The notes under the pieces: generated by a model | Told to the model about the DNA's origin: nothing | Database searches by the model: none | Seen by the model: only the letters and a program-made list of their open reading frames with translations | In this document: piece after piece, positions 1-5,407 of the stretch | Position numbering within the stretch: position 1 is the first letter of the stretch | How the letters are laid out: every line of letters starts with the position of its first letter | Position numbers and translations under genes: made by a program | Assembly (NCBI GenBank): GCA_948902155.1 | Contig: CAQVQZ010000073.1 | Location: forward strand, 1-9,841 | From: an uncultured Oscillibacter sp. | Lineage (GTDB): Bacteria > Bacillota_A > Clostridia > Oscillospirales > Oscillospiraceae | Direction: 5' to 3' | Length of the DNA: 9,841 bases

Positions 1-406
1 CGGCGAAGGTGTAGAGGCCCACGTGGGTGATGGTGCCGATGTTGTGGGCGGCGATATCCCGGTACATGTGGGTAATGACGCCCTGGGGCAGGTTGTAAGC
101 CTCCAGCTTGTTGGCCAGGGCCAGCTCGCCCAGCTTGGCGGCGCGGTCCCAGTGGCCGCCCACGACCCGCTTGCACATGCCCTCATGACCGAAGTGGTCG
201 CCGCCGGTGCCGTCCCGGTGGCCCTGGCCTGCGGCGAAGAACAGCGTCAGGTCCCGGGGATGCCCGGTTTCCACAAAGCGCTGCTCCAGGGCCTTGGTGA
301 GGGCCTCGGGGCAGGCGCAGCTGACGAAGCCGCCGGTAGAGACGGTGTCGCCGTCCTTGACCATCAGCGCCGCTTCCTCAGCGGAAATCACGCGAACTTT
401 TTTCAT
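1..406 (-). CDS. Class I acyl-CoA:acetate/propionate CoA-transferase (Pct/YdiF-like), 5' part only
   Basis: The frame runs from an ATG at 406 off the left edge of the window, giving the first 135 residues of a protein usually about 520 residues long. The N-terminus (KVRVISAEEAALMVKDGDTV, then a GGFV segment and PEAL) and the later stretches GQGHRDGTGGDHFGHEG and NLPQGVITHMYRDIAAH match the alpha-like half of propionate CoA-transferase and YdiF-type enzymes, which move CoA between short-chain acids (acetate, propionate, lactate, butyrate). The catalytic glutamate lies further on and cannot be seen. AAGGAGTT sits 8-10 bases before the ATG. The gene follows crt on the same strand after 267 bases, so a joint role in short-chain acyl-CoA fermentation is likely. 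The exact substrate cannot be told from this part, so no symbol is given. Confidence 0.88.
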   Translation of the reverse strand, partial: MKKVRVISAEEAALMVKDGDTVSTGGFVSCACPEALTKALEQRFVETGHPRDLTLFFAAGQGHRDGTGGDHFGHEGMCKRVVGGHWDRAAKLGELALANKLEAYNLPQGVITHMYRDIAAHNIGTITHVGLYTFA

Positions 407-491
407 GCTTTCCGAACTCCTTTTTCTGTGATAGAATATCGGGGAATGGACTCTTGTAAGAACGCTTGCCGCCAATGCCGTAAAATCCCAG

Positions 492-634
492 CCTCCTTTT
501 GAAAGGAGGTGGCACGGCGAAGCCGCGACGGAGGATTGTTCTCCAAGCTGTCATTCTATTCCAAGCCTGCAATCGAAGGGCCCTGGAGAACAATCCCCAC
601 CCGCCTCCGGCGGGAGCCCCTTTCCAAAGGGGCC
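492..634. repeat. Composite palindromic intergenic repeat between crt and the CoA-transferase
   Basis: Several stems are packed together. CCTCCTTT (492-499) pairs with AAAGGAGG (502-509). CGGCGAAGCCG forms a short hairpin at 515-525. A perfect 13-bp inverted repeat, GGATTGTTCTCCA (533-545) against 584-596, encloses a 38-base loop. CCGCC/GGCGG pair at 601-605/609-613, and GCCCCTTT/AAAGGGGC at 616-623/626-633. No ORF with a ribosome binding site lies inside. The layout is that of a REP/MITE-like element; I believe similar ones are scattered through Oscillospiraceae genomes, but that is from memory. It may end or stabilise crt mRNA, although no T-tract follows the stems. Confidence 0.7.
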
Positions 635-673
635 TTAAAAATCCGTTCCTGCAAGCCGATGCAACGTAAATGC

Positions 674-1474
674 TTATTTGTTCTGGAAATTCTTCTCCTT
701 GCGCTTCTCCAGGAAGGCGCTCATGCCCTCCTTCTGGTCCTCGGTGGCGAAGCACATGGCAAACAGCTCGTTCTCCAGAGCGATGCCGTCGTCAATGTCC
801 ATCTGCATCCCGCGGTCGATGCACGCCTTGGAATACTTTACGGCAATCGGCGCGTTGACGGTAAAGGACTTCGCCATGGCGACGGCGGCGTCCATCAGCT
901 GCTCCAGGGGATAGACCTCATTCGCCAGGCCGATGGCCTTGGCCTCGTCCGCGCCGATGACCTTGCCGGAGAAAATCAGCTCCTTGGCCTTGGCGACGCC
1001 CACGCGGCGGGGCAGCCGCTGGGTGCCGGAGAAGCCGGGGGTGATGCCCAGGCCGACTTCCGGCTGGCCGAACTTCGCGCCGCCCTTGCCCTCGGCGTTG
1101 GGGCCTGCGGCCAGGATGATGTCGCAGCTCATGGCGATCTCGCAGCCGCCGCCCAGGGCGAAGCCGTTCACCGCCGCGATGGTGGGGATCTCCAGCTTCT
1201 CGATGCGGCGGAAGAGGGCGCTGCCCCGCTGGCCCCACTTGCGGCCCTGGGCCACGTCCATGGGCTTCTGCTCGCCGATGTCGGCCCCGGCCACGAAAGA
1301 GCGGCCCTCGCCGGTGAGGATGAAGGCCCGGAGCTCCGTGTCCTTCTCCACCTCGGAAATCAGCGCCTCCAGGTCGGAAATCACCTGAGAATTCAAGGCG
1401 TTCAGCGCCTCGGGGCGGTTGATGGTGGCAATACCGATATTGTCTTTCTTCTCATAGCGAACGGTCTGATACAT
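674..1474 (-). CDS. crt: Crotonase: short-chain enoyl-CoA hydratase / 3-hydroxybutyryl-CoA dehydratase
   Basis: A 266-residue crotonase-fold protein that interconverts 3-hydroxybutyryl-CoA and crotonyl-CoA in the clostridial butyrate route. Oxyanion-hole segments are AGADI (62-66) and ALGGGCE (106-112). The two catalytic glutamates are E112 and E139 (FGQPEVGLGITPGFSGTQRL, 135-154). The glutamates are normally 20 residues apart, but here 27, because a short Gly-rich insertion (about 124-133) precedes FGQPE. The C-terminal helices and FLEKRKEKNF end are normal. I chose the ATG at 1474 because GGAGGATACC lies just before it. The longer frame from 1528 would start inside the -10 box of the promoter. 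The CoA-transferase follows downstream. Whether it is a true crotonyl-CoA enzyme or a hydratase for another short acyl-CoA is not settled. Confidence 0.93.
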   Translation of the reverse strand: MYQTVRYEKKDNIGIATINRPEALNALNSQVISDLEALISEVEKDTELRAFILTGEGRSFVAGADIGEQKPMDVAQGRKWGQRGSALFRRIEKLEIPTIAAVNGFALGGGCEIAMSCDIILAAGPNAEGKGGAKFGQPEVGLGITPGFSGTQRLPRRVGVAKAKELIFSGKVIGADEAKAIGLANEVYPLEQLMDAAVAMAKSFTVNAPIAVKYSKACIDRGMQMDIDDGIALENELFAMCFATEDQKEGMSAFLEKRKEKNFQNK

Positions 1475-1526
1475 ATTGGTATCCTCCTTCATTTTTCGGG
1501 GCCGGACCCCGTTTTGTCCGATAAAC

Positions 1527-1556
1527 ATTATAGCAACTTTCGTGCCAGCTTTTCAA
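1527..1556 (-). promoter_or_regulatory. Sigma-A promoter of crt
   Basis: On the minus strand TTGAAA (complement of 1551-1556) and a perfect TATAAT (complement of 1527-1532) are separated by 18 bases. Transcription would start near 1520, giving a 5' leader of about 45 bases that carries the crt ribosome binding site. Confidence 0.8.
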
Positions 1557-1659
1557 GCCGCAGTTTCTCCCTCACCCGACCGATTTTTGTAAGACCCGCC
1601 AAAAAACCGGAGGGTTTTTCGCTGTTTTGTGTGTGCCCTTTGCCAGTTCCCTCCAGGGT

Positions 1660-1675
1660 TATTCATTTTTGAATA
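1660..1675. promoter_or_regulatory. Palindromic operator-like site 1 (TATTCA-N4-TGAATA)
   Basis: TATTCA at 1660-1665 and TGAATA at 1670-1675 are exact inverted half-sites around TTTT. The hexamers equal those of arginine-repressor boxes (TGMATA/TATKCA) but in everted order, so the binding protein is not identified. The site lies 104 bases upstream of the crt -35 box. Confidence 0.5.
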
Positions 1676-1787
1676 GCCTTCTCGGGGAGTGCACACCCCC
1701 CGGCCCGCGCCTCCTTTGTGAAAAGCGTCCAGCTCCGCCCCGGATTTCTGTGAAAACCGCGCAAAGAAACCGGGCCCCGGCCTGTTC

Positions 1788-1824
1788 TATTCATATTTGC
1801 ATACTATCTATTCATTTCTGCATA
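1788..1824. promoter_or_regulatory. Tandem pair of operator-like sites 2 and 3 (TATTCA-N4-TGCATA)
   Basis: TATTCA-TATT-TGCATA covers 1788-1803 and TATTCA-TTTC-TGCATA covers 1809-1824. Their centres are 21 bp apart, two helical turns, so two dimers of one protein could bind the same DNA face. They lie about 65-100 bases upstream of the candidate sigma-operon promoter. Confidence 0.55.
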
Positions 1825-1888
1825 AATCCTGCCCCGGCCGCTCCGGTCCCCAACACGCGCCACAAAAAATTTTTTTAATTTTCTTGAA

Positions 1889-1911
1889 GAACTTCCCGCC
1901 GCAAAATCGTA
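1889..1911 (+). promoter_or_regulatory. Candidate ECF-type promoter of the sigma operon
   Basis: GAAC (1889-1892) and CGTA (1908-1911) are 15 bases apart, close to the AAC-N16-CGTA form used by SigW-like ECF sigma factors. An AT tract lies directly upstream. This would make the operon autoregulated. An alternative housekeeping reading is GAACTT with CTATAT 17 bases later. It is a motif match only. Confidence 0.45.
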
Positions 1912-1965
1912 CTATATGCGTCGGACGACAAAGCGCGGACCGCATGGAGGGGGTGGTGAGACGGC

Positions 1966-2487
1966 GTGGCTTCCATGACAAAGGAACAATTCTCAGCCCT
2001 GGTGCTGCAATACGAGCGGCTGGTCTACACCGTCTGCTTCCAGCTGGTCCGGGACTCCGCGGCGGCGGAGGACCTGACCCAGGACACCTTCCTCTCCGCC
2101 TACATCCACCGGGACAGCATCCCGGAGGGCTATGAGCGGCAGTGGCTGGGCCGCATTGCCGCCAACAAGGCCAAGGACCATCTGCAAAGCGCCTGGAACC
2201 GCCGCACGGTCCTCCCCGGAGACCAGGAGCTGGCCCGTGGACTGGCCCCGCCCGCCGAGGAGGTGGCCCTGCGCCGCAGCGGCGCGGCGGCGGTCCGGGA
2301 CGCCATCCAGCAGATGAAGGAGCCCTACCGGCAGGTCTGCCGCCTGTGCCTGCTGGAGGAACGCTCCCCCGAGGAGGCCGCCCTGGCCCTGGGACGGCCC
2401 GTGAAAACCGTTTACACACAGCTCTCCCGCGCCAAGCGGCTGCTGCGGGAGGAATTGGAAAGAGGTGGACAGCATGGTATTTCGTGA
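1966..2487 (+). CDS. ECF-type RNA polymerase sigma factor (sigma-70 regions 2 and 4)
   Basis: A 173-residue two-domain sigma factor that directs RNA polymerase to a specific promoter set. Region 2 spans about residues 8-50: YERLVYTVCFQLVRDSAAAEDLTQDTF contains the core-binding and -10 recognition helices. Region 4 spans about 115-165: PYRQVCRLCLLEERSPEEAALALGRPVKTVYTQLSRAKRLL carries the -35 recognition helix-turn-helix. There is no region 1 or 3, as expected for ECF members. The frame can start at GTG 1966 (GGTGAG five bases upstream) or ATG 1975; an in-frame stop at 1957 rules out anything longer. The anti-sigma gene overlaps its 3' end by 14 bases, indicating translational coupling. The regulon is unknown, but membrane proteins in the operon suggest an envelope signal. 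Confidence 0.92.
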   Translation: MASMTKEQFSALVLQYERLVYTVCFQLVRDSAAAEDLTQDTFLSAYIHRDSIPEGYERQWLGRIAANKAKDHLQSAWNRRTVLPGDQELARGLAPPAEEVALRRSGAAAVRDAIQQMKEPYRQVCRLCLLEERSPEEAALALGRPVKTVYTQLSRAKRLLREELERGGQHGIS

Positions 2488-2950
2488 CGACGGACATTTG
2501 AGCGACGGGGCCCTGACCGCCCTGGCCCGGAACGAGGACCGCTTCGACGACCTGAAGCGCCTGGAGATCGCGGAACACCTGGCTTTCTGCGACGACTGCT
2601 TACATCGTTACACCCTGATTCTGGAGGACGCGGCCCTGCTGGTCCCAGAGCGCTCCTGTCAAAAGGCCCTCTGGACCCGCATCCGGACCCGCGCCGTCCA
2701 GATGATCACCAGCCGCTACGCCACGGCAGCGGCGGCGGTGGCCCTGGCCCTCACCATGCTCTGGGGCAGCGCCGGGCCGGGACACACCATCCGGGTTTCC
2801 CTGCCGGAGGACCGCTCCAGCATCTCCCAGCGGCTCACCGGCCTGACGGGGGAAATCAGCGATTCCCTGCGGGAGACCGTAGGCGGCATCTCGGACTTTT
2901 TTGACGGATTCCGGCCCAGCCGGTTTGTAGAAGGAGGAAACAAGGCATGA
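2474..2950 (+). CDS. Zinc-finger anti-sigma factor, single-pass membrane protein
   Basis: A 158-residue protein expected to hold the upstream sigma factor inactive at the membrane. HLAFCDDC at residues 35-42 supplies the H-x3-C-x2-C zinc-binding signature of ZAS anti-sigma factors. An Ala/Leu-rich membrane helix follows at about 83-100. Residues 101-158 form a short extracytoplasmic tail with a Ser/Thr-rich, amphipathic stretch (SQRLTGLTGEISDSLRETVGGISDFFDGF) that may sense the signal. I chose ATG 2474 because AGAGGTGG lies five bases upstream; GTG 2465 is the in-frame alternative. It overlaps the sigma gene by 14 bases, and its TGA overlaps the next ATG (ATGA at 2947-2950). No site-2 protease or RsiW-type cleavage motif is evident. 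Confidence 0.88.
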   Translation: MVFRDDGHLSDGALTALARNEDRFDDLKRLEIAEHLAFCDDCLHRYTLILEDAALLVPERSCQKALWTRIRTRAVQMITSRYATAAAAVALALTMLWGSAGPGHTIRVSLPEDRSSISQRLTGLTGEISDSLRETVGGISDFFDGFRPSRFVEGGNKA

Positions 2951-3729
2951 AAGCCATTCGGAAATTTTTAGGGAGCTGCTGGCACCTGATGTGGGCCTGC
3001 GTTCCCGGCTGTGGGCAGATGTGCCAGGGGTATATGAAGCGGGGCATCTCCCAGACCATCATCGTCGCCGCCGTGTTGTTTGTGGCGGTATTTCTGGAGA
3101 TGGGGGTACTGGCGGTCCTTATCGTTCCGCTGTGGCTCTACTCGTTTTTTGACAGCCTCAATCTTCGCCGCCAGATTCGGGATGGGCTCGCCCCGGAGGA
3201 CGAGTTCCTGTTCGGCCTGTCGGAGATGGACGCCCGGAAGCTGACGCAGATTCTTAACCGCCGGGGGAGCCTCATCGGCTGGGTGCTGATCGCCGTGGGC
3301 CTTTACAATATCTATCAAATCTTCGCCCGGCGGCTTCTGGGAACGCTTGCAAACCACTTCCCCTTCTTCGAGTGGCTCTACGAGCTGCTGGTCTGGGATA
3401 TGCCCCGGATTCTGGGCACGGTGCTGGTCATCGCCCTGGGCCTCTGGTTCATCAAAGGGCCGAAAGCGCCCAAGGACGACGGCCCCTCCTACACGGCCCC
3501 CAAGGACCCCGGTACGCTCCCCAAGATGAAGGCGACCCCCTGGACAAAGGCGGAGGAAACCTTCCATCAGGAGCCGGAGCCCCAGGCCCCGCCGGTCCCG
3601 GAGTCGGCGGAGCCGGAAGAGTCGGAAGAGCCCGTGCCGGTGACCCTGGAGTGGAAATCCGAGTTCAACGTGGAGAAGTACGAGCGGGAGCTCCAGGAGA
3701 AGAAGGAGGCGGACCATGACGGCCAATGA
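2947..3729 (+). CDS. Four-helix membrane protein with acidic/proline-rich cytoplasmic tail
   Basis: I do not recognise a named function. The 260-residue protein begins with a short basic segment and VPGCGQMCQGYMKRG (19-33), which resembles the PGxGQxYxGxxKRG signature at the start of TM2-type small membrane proteins. Hydrophobic helices lie at about 36-52, 53-68, 108-124 and 154-169. Residues 171-260 are hydrophilic, rich in Pro and Glu (QEPEPQAPPVPESAEPEESEEP), and end in a charged helix. GAAGGAGG at 2931-2938 is the ribosome binding site. The ATGA overlap with the anti-sigma gene and 14-base overlap with the next gene place it in the sigma operon. It is a candidate partner or target of the sigma/anti-sigma pair, by context only. 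Confidence 0.85.
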   Translation: MKAIRKFLGSCWHLMWACVPGCGQMCQGYMKRGISQTIIVAAVLFVAVFLEMGVLAVLIVPLWLYSFFDSLNLRRQIRDGLAPEDEFLFGLSEMDARKLTQILNRRGSLIGWVLIAVGLYNIYQIFARRLLGTLANHFPFFEWLYELLVWDMPRILGTVLVIALGLWFIKGPKAPKDDGPSYTAPKDPGTLPKMKATPWTKAEETFHQEPEPQAPPVPESAEPEESEEPVPVTLEWKSEFNVEKYERELQEKKEADHDGQ

Positions 3730-4375
3730 GGAGGTGGTCCGCCCCCAGCGCCGGGTAGGGACGTTCACCCTGGGCGTGGTCCTGGTGGCGGCGGGCTGCG
3801 GGATGCTGGCCTCCCTGCTCTGGCCCGCCCTGGACATCCGCTGGCTGCTGAAAGCCTCGCCCCTGATTCTGGTGGCCCTGGGAATCGAGACCCTGCTCTC
3901 CGCCCGGGGCGGCGGCAAGGTCAAATACGACTGGCTGGGGATGCTTCTCTGCTTCCTCCTGGTGGGGGCGGCTCTGACCCTCTACGCCGCCGCCTGGGCC
4001 TATGAGAACACCGACTATTTCAACGGCTATAACTGCTCCCGCTACGCCGACGCGACCTCCTACCGCATGGACTACAGCTATTTCGACGGCTTCGACTCCC
4101 ACACCCTCCACCTGGAGAGGGGGAACTCCCTGGAAGCCCATATCAATACCTACGATGGCTGGCTGGAAGCGGAAATCAGCGACGAGGAAGGGAACACCAT
4201 CCTGGAAGAGTCCCCGCTGAGCGGGAACCAGTCCGTAGTGATTCCCAAAACCGGAGATTACACCATCCTGGTCCACGGACGGAAGACCAGCGGCACGTTC
4301 GCCTTCCTGGCCGGCATCGGCCTGCCGGAGGAGGCCATGCCGCCGGAAGCAATTGACAGCGAGCCTTTAGAATGA
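3716..4375 (+). CDS. DUF5668/LiaF-N-like membrane protein with extracytoplasmic domain
   Basis: A 219-residue protein with three predicted membrane helices: about 15-35, 43-62 (LLKASPLILVALGIETLL, the W-x-P-L-x-L-x-x-LG-x-E style of LiaI/LiaF N-terminal domains) and 73-94. Residues 95-219 form a soluble domain outside the membrane, rich in Tyr, Ser and Asp, with predicted beta strands (HTLHLERGN, LEAEISDEEGN, GDYTILVHGRKTSGTFAF). LiaF-type proteins respond to envelope stress and restrain a cognate signalling system, which fits an ECF operon; this role is inference. Its 5' end overlaps the preceding gene by 14 bases. It is the last gene of the cassette, and a hairpin follows ten bases after the stop. 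The last codons also contain a TTGACA that may belong to the next locus. Confidence 0.85.
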   Translation: MTANEEVVRPQRRVGTFTLGVVLVAAGCGMLASLLWPALDIRWLLKASPLILVALGIETLLSARGGGKVKYDWLGMLLCFLLVGAALTLYAAAWAYENTDYFNGYNCSRYADATSYRMDYSYFDGFDSHTLHLERGNSLEAHINTYDGWLEAEISDEEGNTILEESPLSGNQSVVIPKTGDYTILVHGRKTSGTFAFLAGIGLPEEAMPPEAIDSEPLE

Positions 4376-4381
4376 TAAGAT
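4353..4381 (+). promoter_or_regulatory. Candidate promoter reading into the small ORF locus
   Basis: TTGACA (4353-4358) and TAAGAT (4376-4381) are 17 bases apart. The -35 box lies in the last codons of the DUF5668 gene. The -10 box matches the consensus at four of six positions. A transcript would begin near 4388. The -35 is perfect, but the coding context means chance cannot be excluded. Confidence 0.4.
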
Positions 4382-4384
4382 AAT

Positions 4385-4408
4385 CCCGCCCCCTTTTCAG
4401 GGGGCGGG
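4385..4408 (+). terminator. Strong hairpin after the sigma operon
   Basis: CCCGCCCCC (4385-4393) pairs perfectly with GGGGGCGGG (4400-4408) around TTTTCA. It starts ten bases after the DUF5668 stop. No T-tract follows, so it may protect the 3' end or only weaken readthrough. Confidence 0.5.
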
Positions 4409-4441
4409 AACGCTGTGCAGCGGAAAGGCGGCTGGCCACAT

Positions 4442-4458
4442 CCTCCGAAAGGAGGTGA
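4442..4458 (+). promoter_or_regulatory. Ribosome binding site masked by a GAAA-loop hairpin
   Basis: AAAGGAGGTGA (4448-4458) is a full match to the 16S anti-Shine-Dalgarno sequence, five bases before the ATG at 4464. CCTCC (4442-4446) pairs with GGAGG (4451-4455) across a GAAA tetraloop, so the site would be hidden in the folded mRNA. Confidence 0.65.
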
Positions 4459-4463
4459 GGCCG

Positions 4464-4541
4464 ATGCGGATCACATTACATATCGGCGCCTTCGTGGTGA
4501 CGATCATTGTGAAAAGCAGAAACCGCCACTCTGGCAAGTGA
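4464..4541 (+). CDS. 25-residue hydrophobic/basic peptide, candidate type I toxin
   Basis: The 26-codon frame encodes a peptide with a hydrophobic segment (ITLHIGAFVVTIIV, residues 3-16) followed by a basic, polar tail (KSRNRHSGK, 17-25). That is the usual build of small membrane-acting peptides of type I toxin-antitoxin systems. The evidence that it is translated is an unusually perfect Shine-Dalgarno sequence at correct spacing. The peptide is too short to assign by sequence alone and no named toxin family is claimed. An antisense transcription unit overlaps its 3' third (see 4511-4602). The two flanking genes converge on this locus. Alternatives are a leader peptide or an uncharacterised structured RNA with a fortuitous frame. 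Confidence 0.55.
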   Translation: MRITLHIGAFVVTIIVKSRNRHSGK

Positions 4542-4602
4542 CGGTTTCTTAGGATATCCTAAAAACCCAAACTAGGGCCAGCCGCCTTGCACGGCGTTCC
4601 CT
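4511..4602 (-). ncRNA. Candidate antisense RNA (antitoxin-like)
   Basis: A consensus minus-strand promoter (4609-4637) would start RNA near 4602. An 11-bp stem with one G-U pair (4537-4547 with 4520-4530, loop 4531-4536) followed by CTGCTTTT would end it near 4511. The roughly 90-base RNA overlaps the 3' end of the small ORF and its downstream region, as in 3'-overlapping type I systems such as txpA/RatA. It is inferred from promoter and terminator signals only. Confidence 0.5.
4549..4562. repeat. Perfect 14-bp palindrome
   Basis: TTAGGATATCCTAA is fully self-complementary. It lies in the overlap of the proposed sense and antisense RNAs, where it could serve as a hairpin or as an RNA-RNA contact site. 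Confidence 0.6.
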
Positions 4603-4608
4603 TTTTCT

Positions 4609-4637
4609 AGTATAACAGCTCCGGCATCGGCTGTCAA
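4609..4637 (-). promoter_or_regulatory. Consensus sigma-A promoter for the antisense RNA
   Basis: On the minus strand TTGACA (complement of 4632-4637) and TATACT (complement of 4609-4614) are exactly 17 bases apart. The -35 box overlaps the stop codon of the DUF3169 gene, and no protein-coding gene lies downstream on this strand, so an RNA is the likely product. Confidence 0.8.
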
Positions 4638-5407
4638 GGTTCCTCCGAATGCTTCGACAGCCGGATGCACTCCAGCGTATAAGTCACCTGCATGACGCCC
4701 CAGACCACCAGCAAGACGAACACCGGAAGCAGGCTGATCTCAAACACCATGCTCAAAATCACCAGCACCAGCCACACCCCCAGGCACAGGCGGCTGGTGA
4801 CCATGTAGGCCCGGTAGCACGCCTGCCCGACCTGCTGCCGCTCCGACTCGTCGCAGCTGTCCATCCACTTCTTCTGAAACTTGACGTCGTAGACGCTGCC
4901 GTGCTTCTCCGGGTTCATCCGGCGGGTCAGGTCCACGGCCTTCTGCTGAGCGAAGATCACGCCGCCGCAGGAGAGGATGAACACCCCTATATTGGCCAGG
5001 ACATGGACGTCCGGGTCCAGCCCGCAGAAGGCGGCCATGAAGAAGAGGTCAACCAGCAGCTGCACAGCGCTGAGGAGCAGCACCCAGCTCAGCAGGATAT
5101 CGATGGCCTCCGAGTCCTCGTCCTCGTCCCCGCCGTCCCAGGCGGCGAACTTCTTCGCAGCGGCACGGTAGAGGAAGAAGCAGCCCCCCAGGGTCAGCAC
5201 CGACGTCACAGGGATGCCCCAGGGCGTCGCCGCCTGGAGGGCCCCGTTGATCCAGCCCGCCAGCCGGGAGCCGTCCAGCCCAAGTCCCCGGCTTACCCCG
5301 ACGAAAAACCCGAGTACGCCGCCCACCAATAGGGACCCTACCAGCGTCAGGGCGAATTTCGGCAGGGCCTTCCGGTTTTCGCTCTTTTCCTGTTTCTTCT
5401 CATTCAT
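4634..5407 (-). CDS. DUF3169 family membrane protein
   Basis: A 257-residue polytopic membrane protein of unknown biochemical role. Predicted helices lie at about 18-40, 63-81, 103-128, 136-152, 204-222 and 225-246. The cytoplasmic stretch NPEKHGSVYDVKFQKKWMDSCDESE (165-189) is the most recognisable DUF3169 feature. Many family members are encoded next to a small XRE regulator, as here: the gene overlaps the regulator's 3' end by eight bases and should be translated from the same mRNA. The start follows a GGAGGAAGAG ribosome binding site within the regulator gene. Transport, sensing or immunity roles are possible, and nothing in the sequence decides between them. Confidence 0.87.
   Translation of the reverse strand: MNEKKQEKSENRKALPKFALTLVGSLLVGGVLGFFVGVSRGLGLDGSRLAGWINGALQAATPWGIPVTSVLTLGGCFFLYRAAAKKFAAWDGGDEDEDSEAIDILLSWVLLLSAVQLLVDLFFMAAFCGLDPDVHVLANIGVFILSCGGVIFAQQKAVDLTRRMNPEKHGSVYDVKFQKKWMDSCDESERQQVGQACYRAYMVTSRLCLGVWLVLVILSMVFEISLLPVFVLLVVWGVMQVTYTLECIRLSKHSEEP

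Larger units (their letters stand above)
1557..1965. other. Long divergent intergenic region between crt and the ECF sigma operon
   Basis: No frame here has a convincing ribosome binding site and family-like protein. The region is AT-richer than its surroundings at 1650-1680, 1785-1830 and 1861-1920. It holds three similar palindromes (listed separately) and an ECF-type promoter candidate near its right end. A run of A and T at 1863-1882 may bend the DNA just upstream of that promoter. Confidence 0.6.
4406..4601. repeat. Inverted-repeat-bounded locus enclosing the small ORF
   Basis: The left arm (4406-4437) and right arm (4576-4601) are inverted copies. The innermost 13 bases (AAGGCGGCTGGCC at 4425-4437) match the reverse complement of 4576-4588 exactly. 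The outer part GGGAACGC-Y-GTGCA matches with one mismatch, and the left arm has a six-base insertion. TTTTT (4602-4606) follows the right arm on the plus strand, so a plus transcript would fold into a long stem plus U-run. Confidence 0.75.

Noticed and set aside
1475..1528. Upstream extension of crt (start at 1528)
   Set aside because: The codon lies inside the TATAAT box of the crt promoter, and a proper ribosome binding site precedes 1474.
509..1672. 387-codon plus-strand reading frame opposite crt
   Set aside because: It is antisense to a full crotonase, has no ribosome binding site, and its low-complexity Ala/Gly/Leu composition is typical of shadows of GC-rich genes.
1660..1824. Calling the palindromes ArgR boxes outright
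   Set aside because: Half-sites match, but their orientation and spacing are the reverse of the established box, so they were left unassigned.
2968..3924. 318-codon minus-strand frame across the sigma operon
   Set aside because: It spans two overlapping plus-strand membrane proteins, lacks a ribosome binding site and has no recognisable domain.
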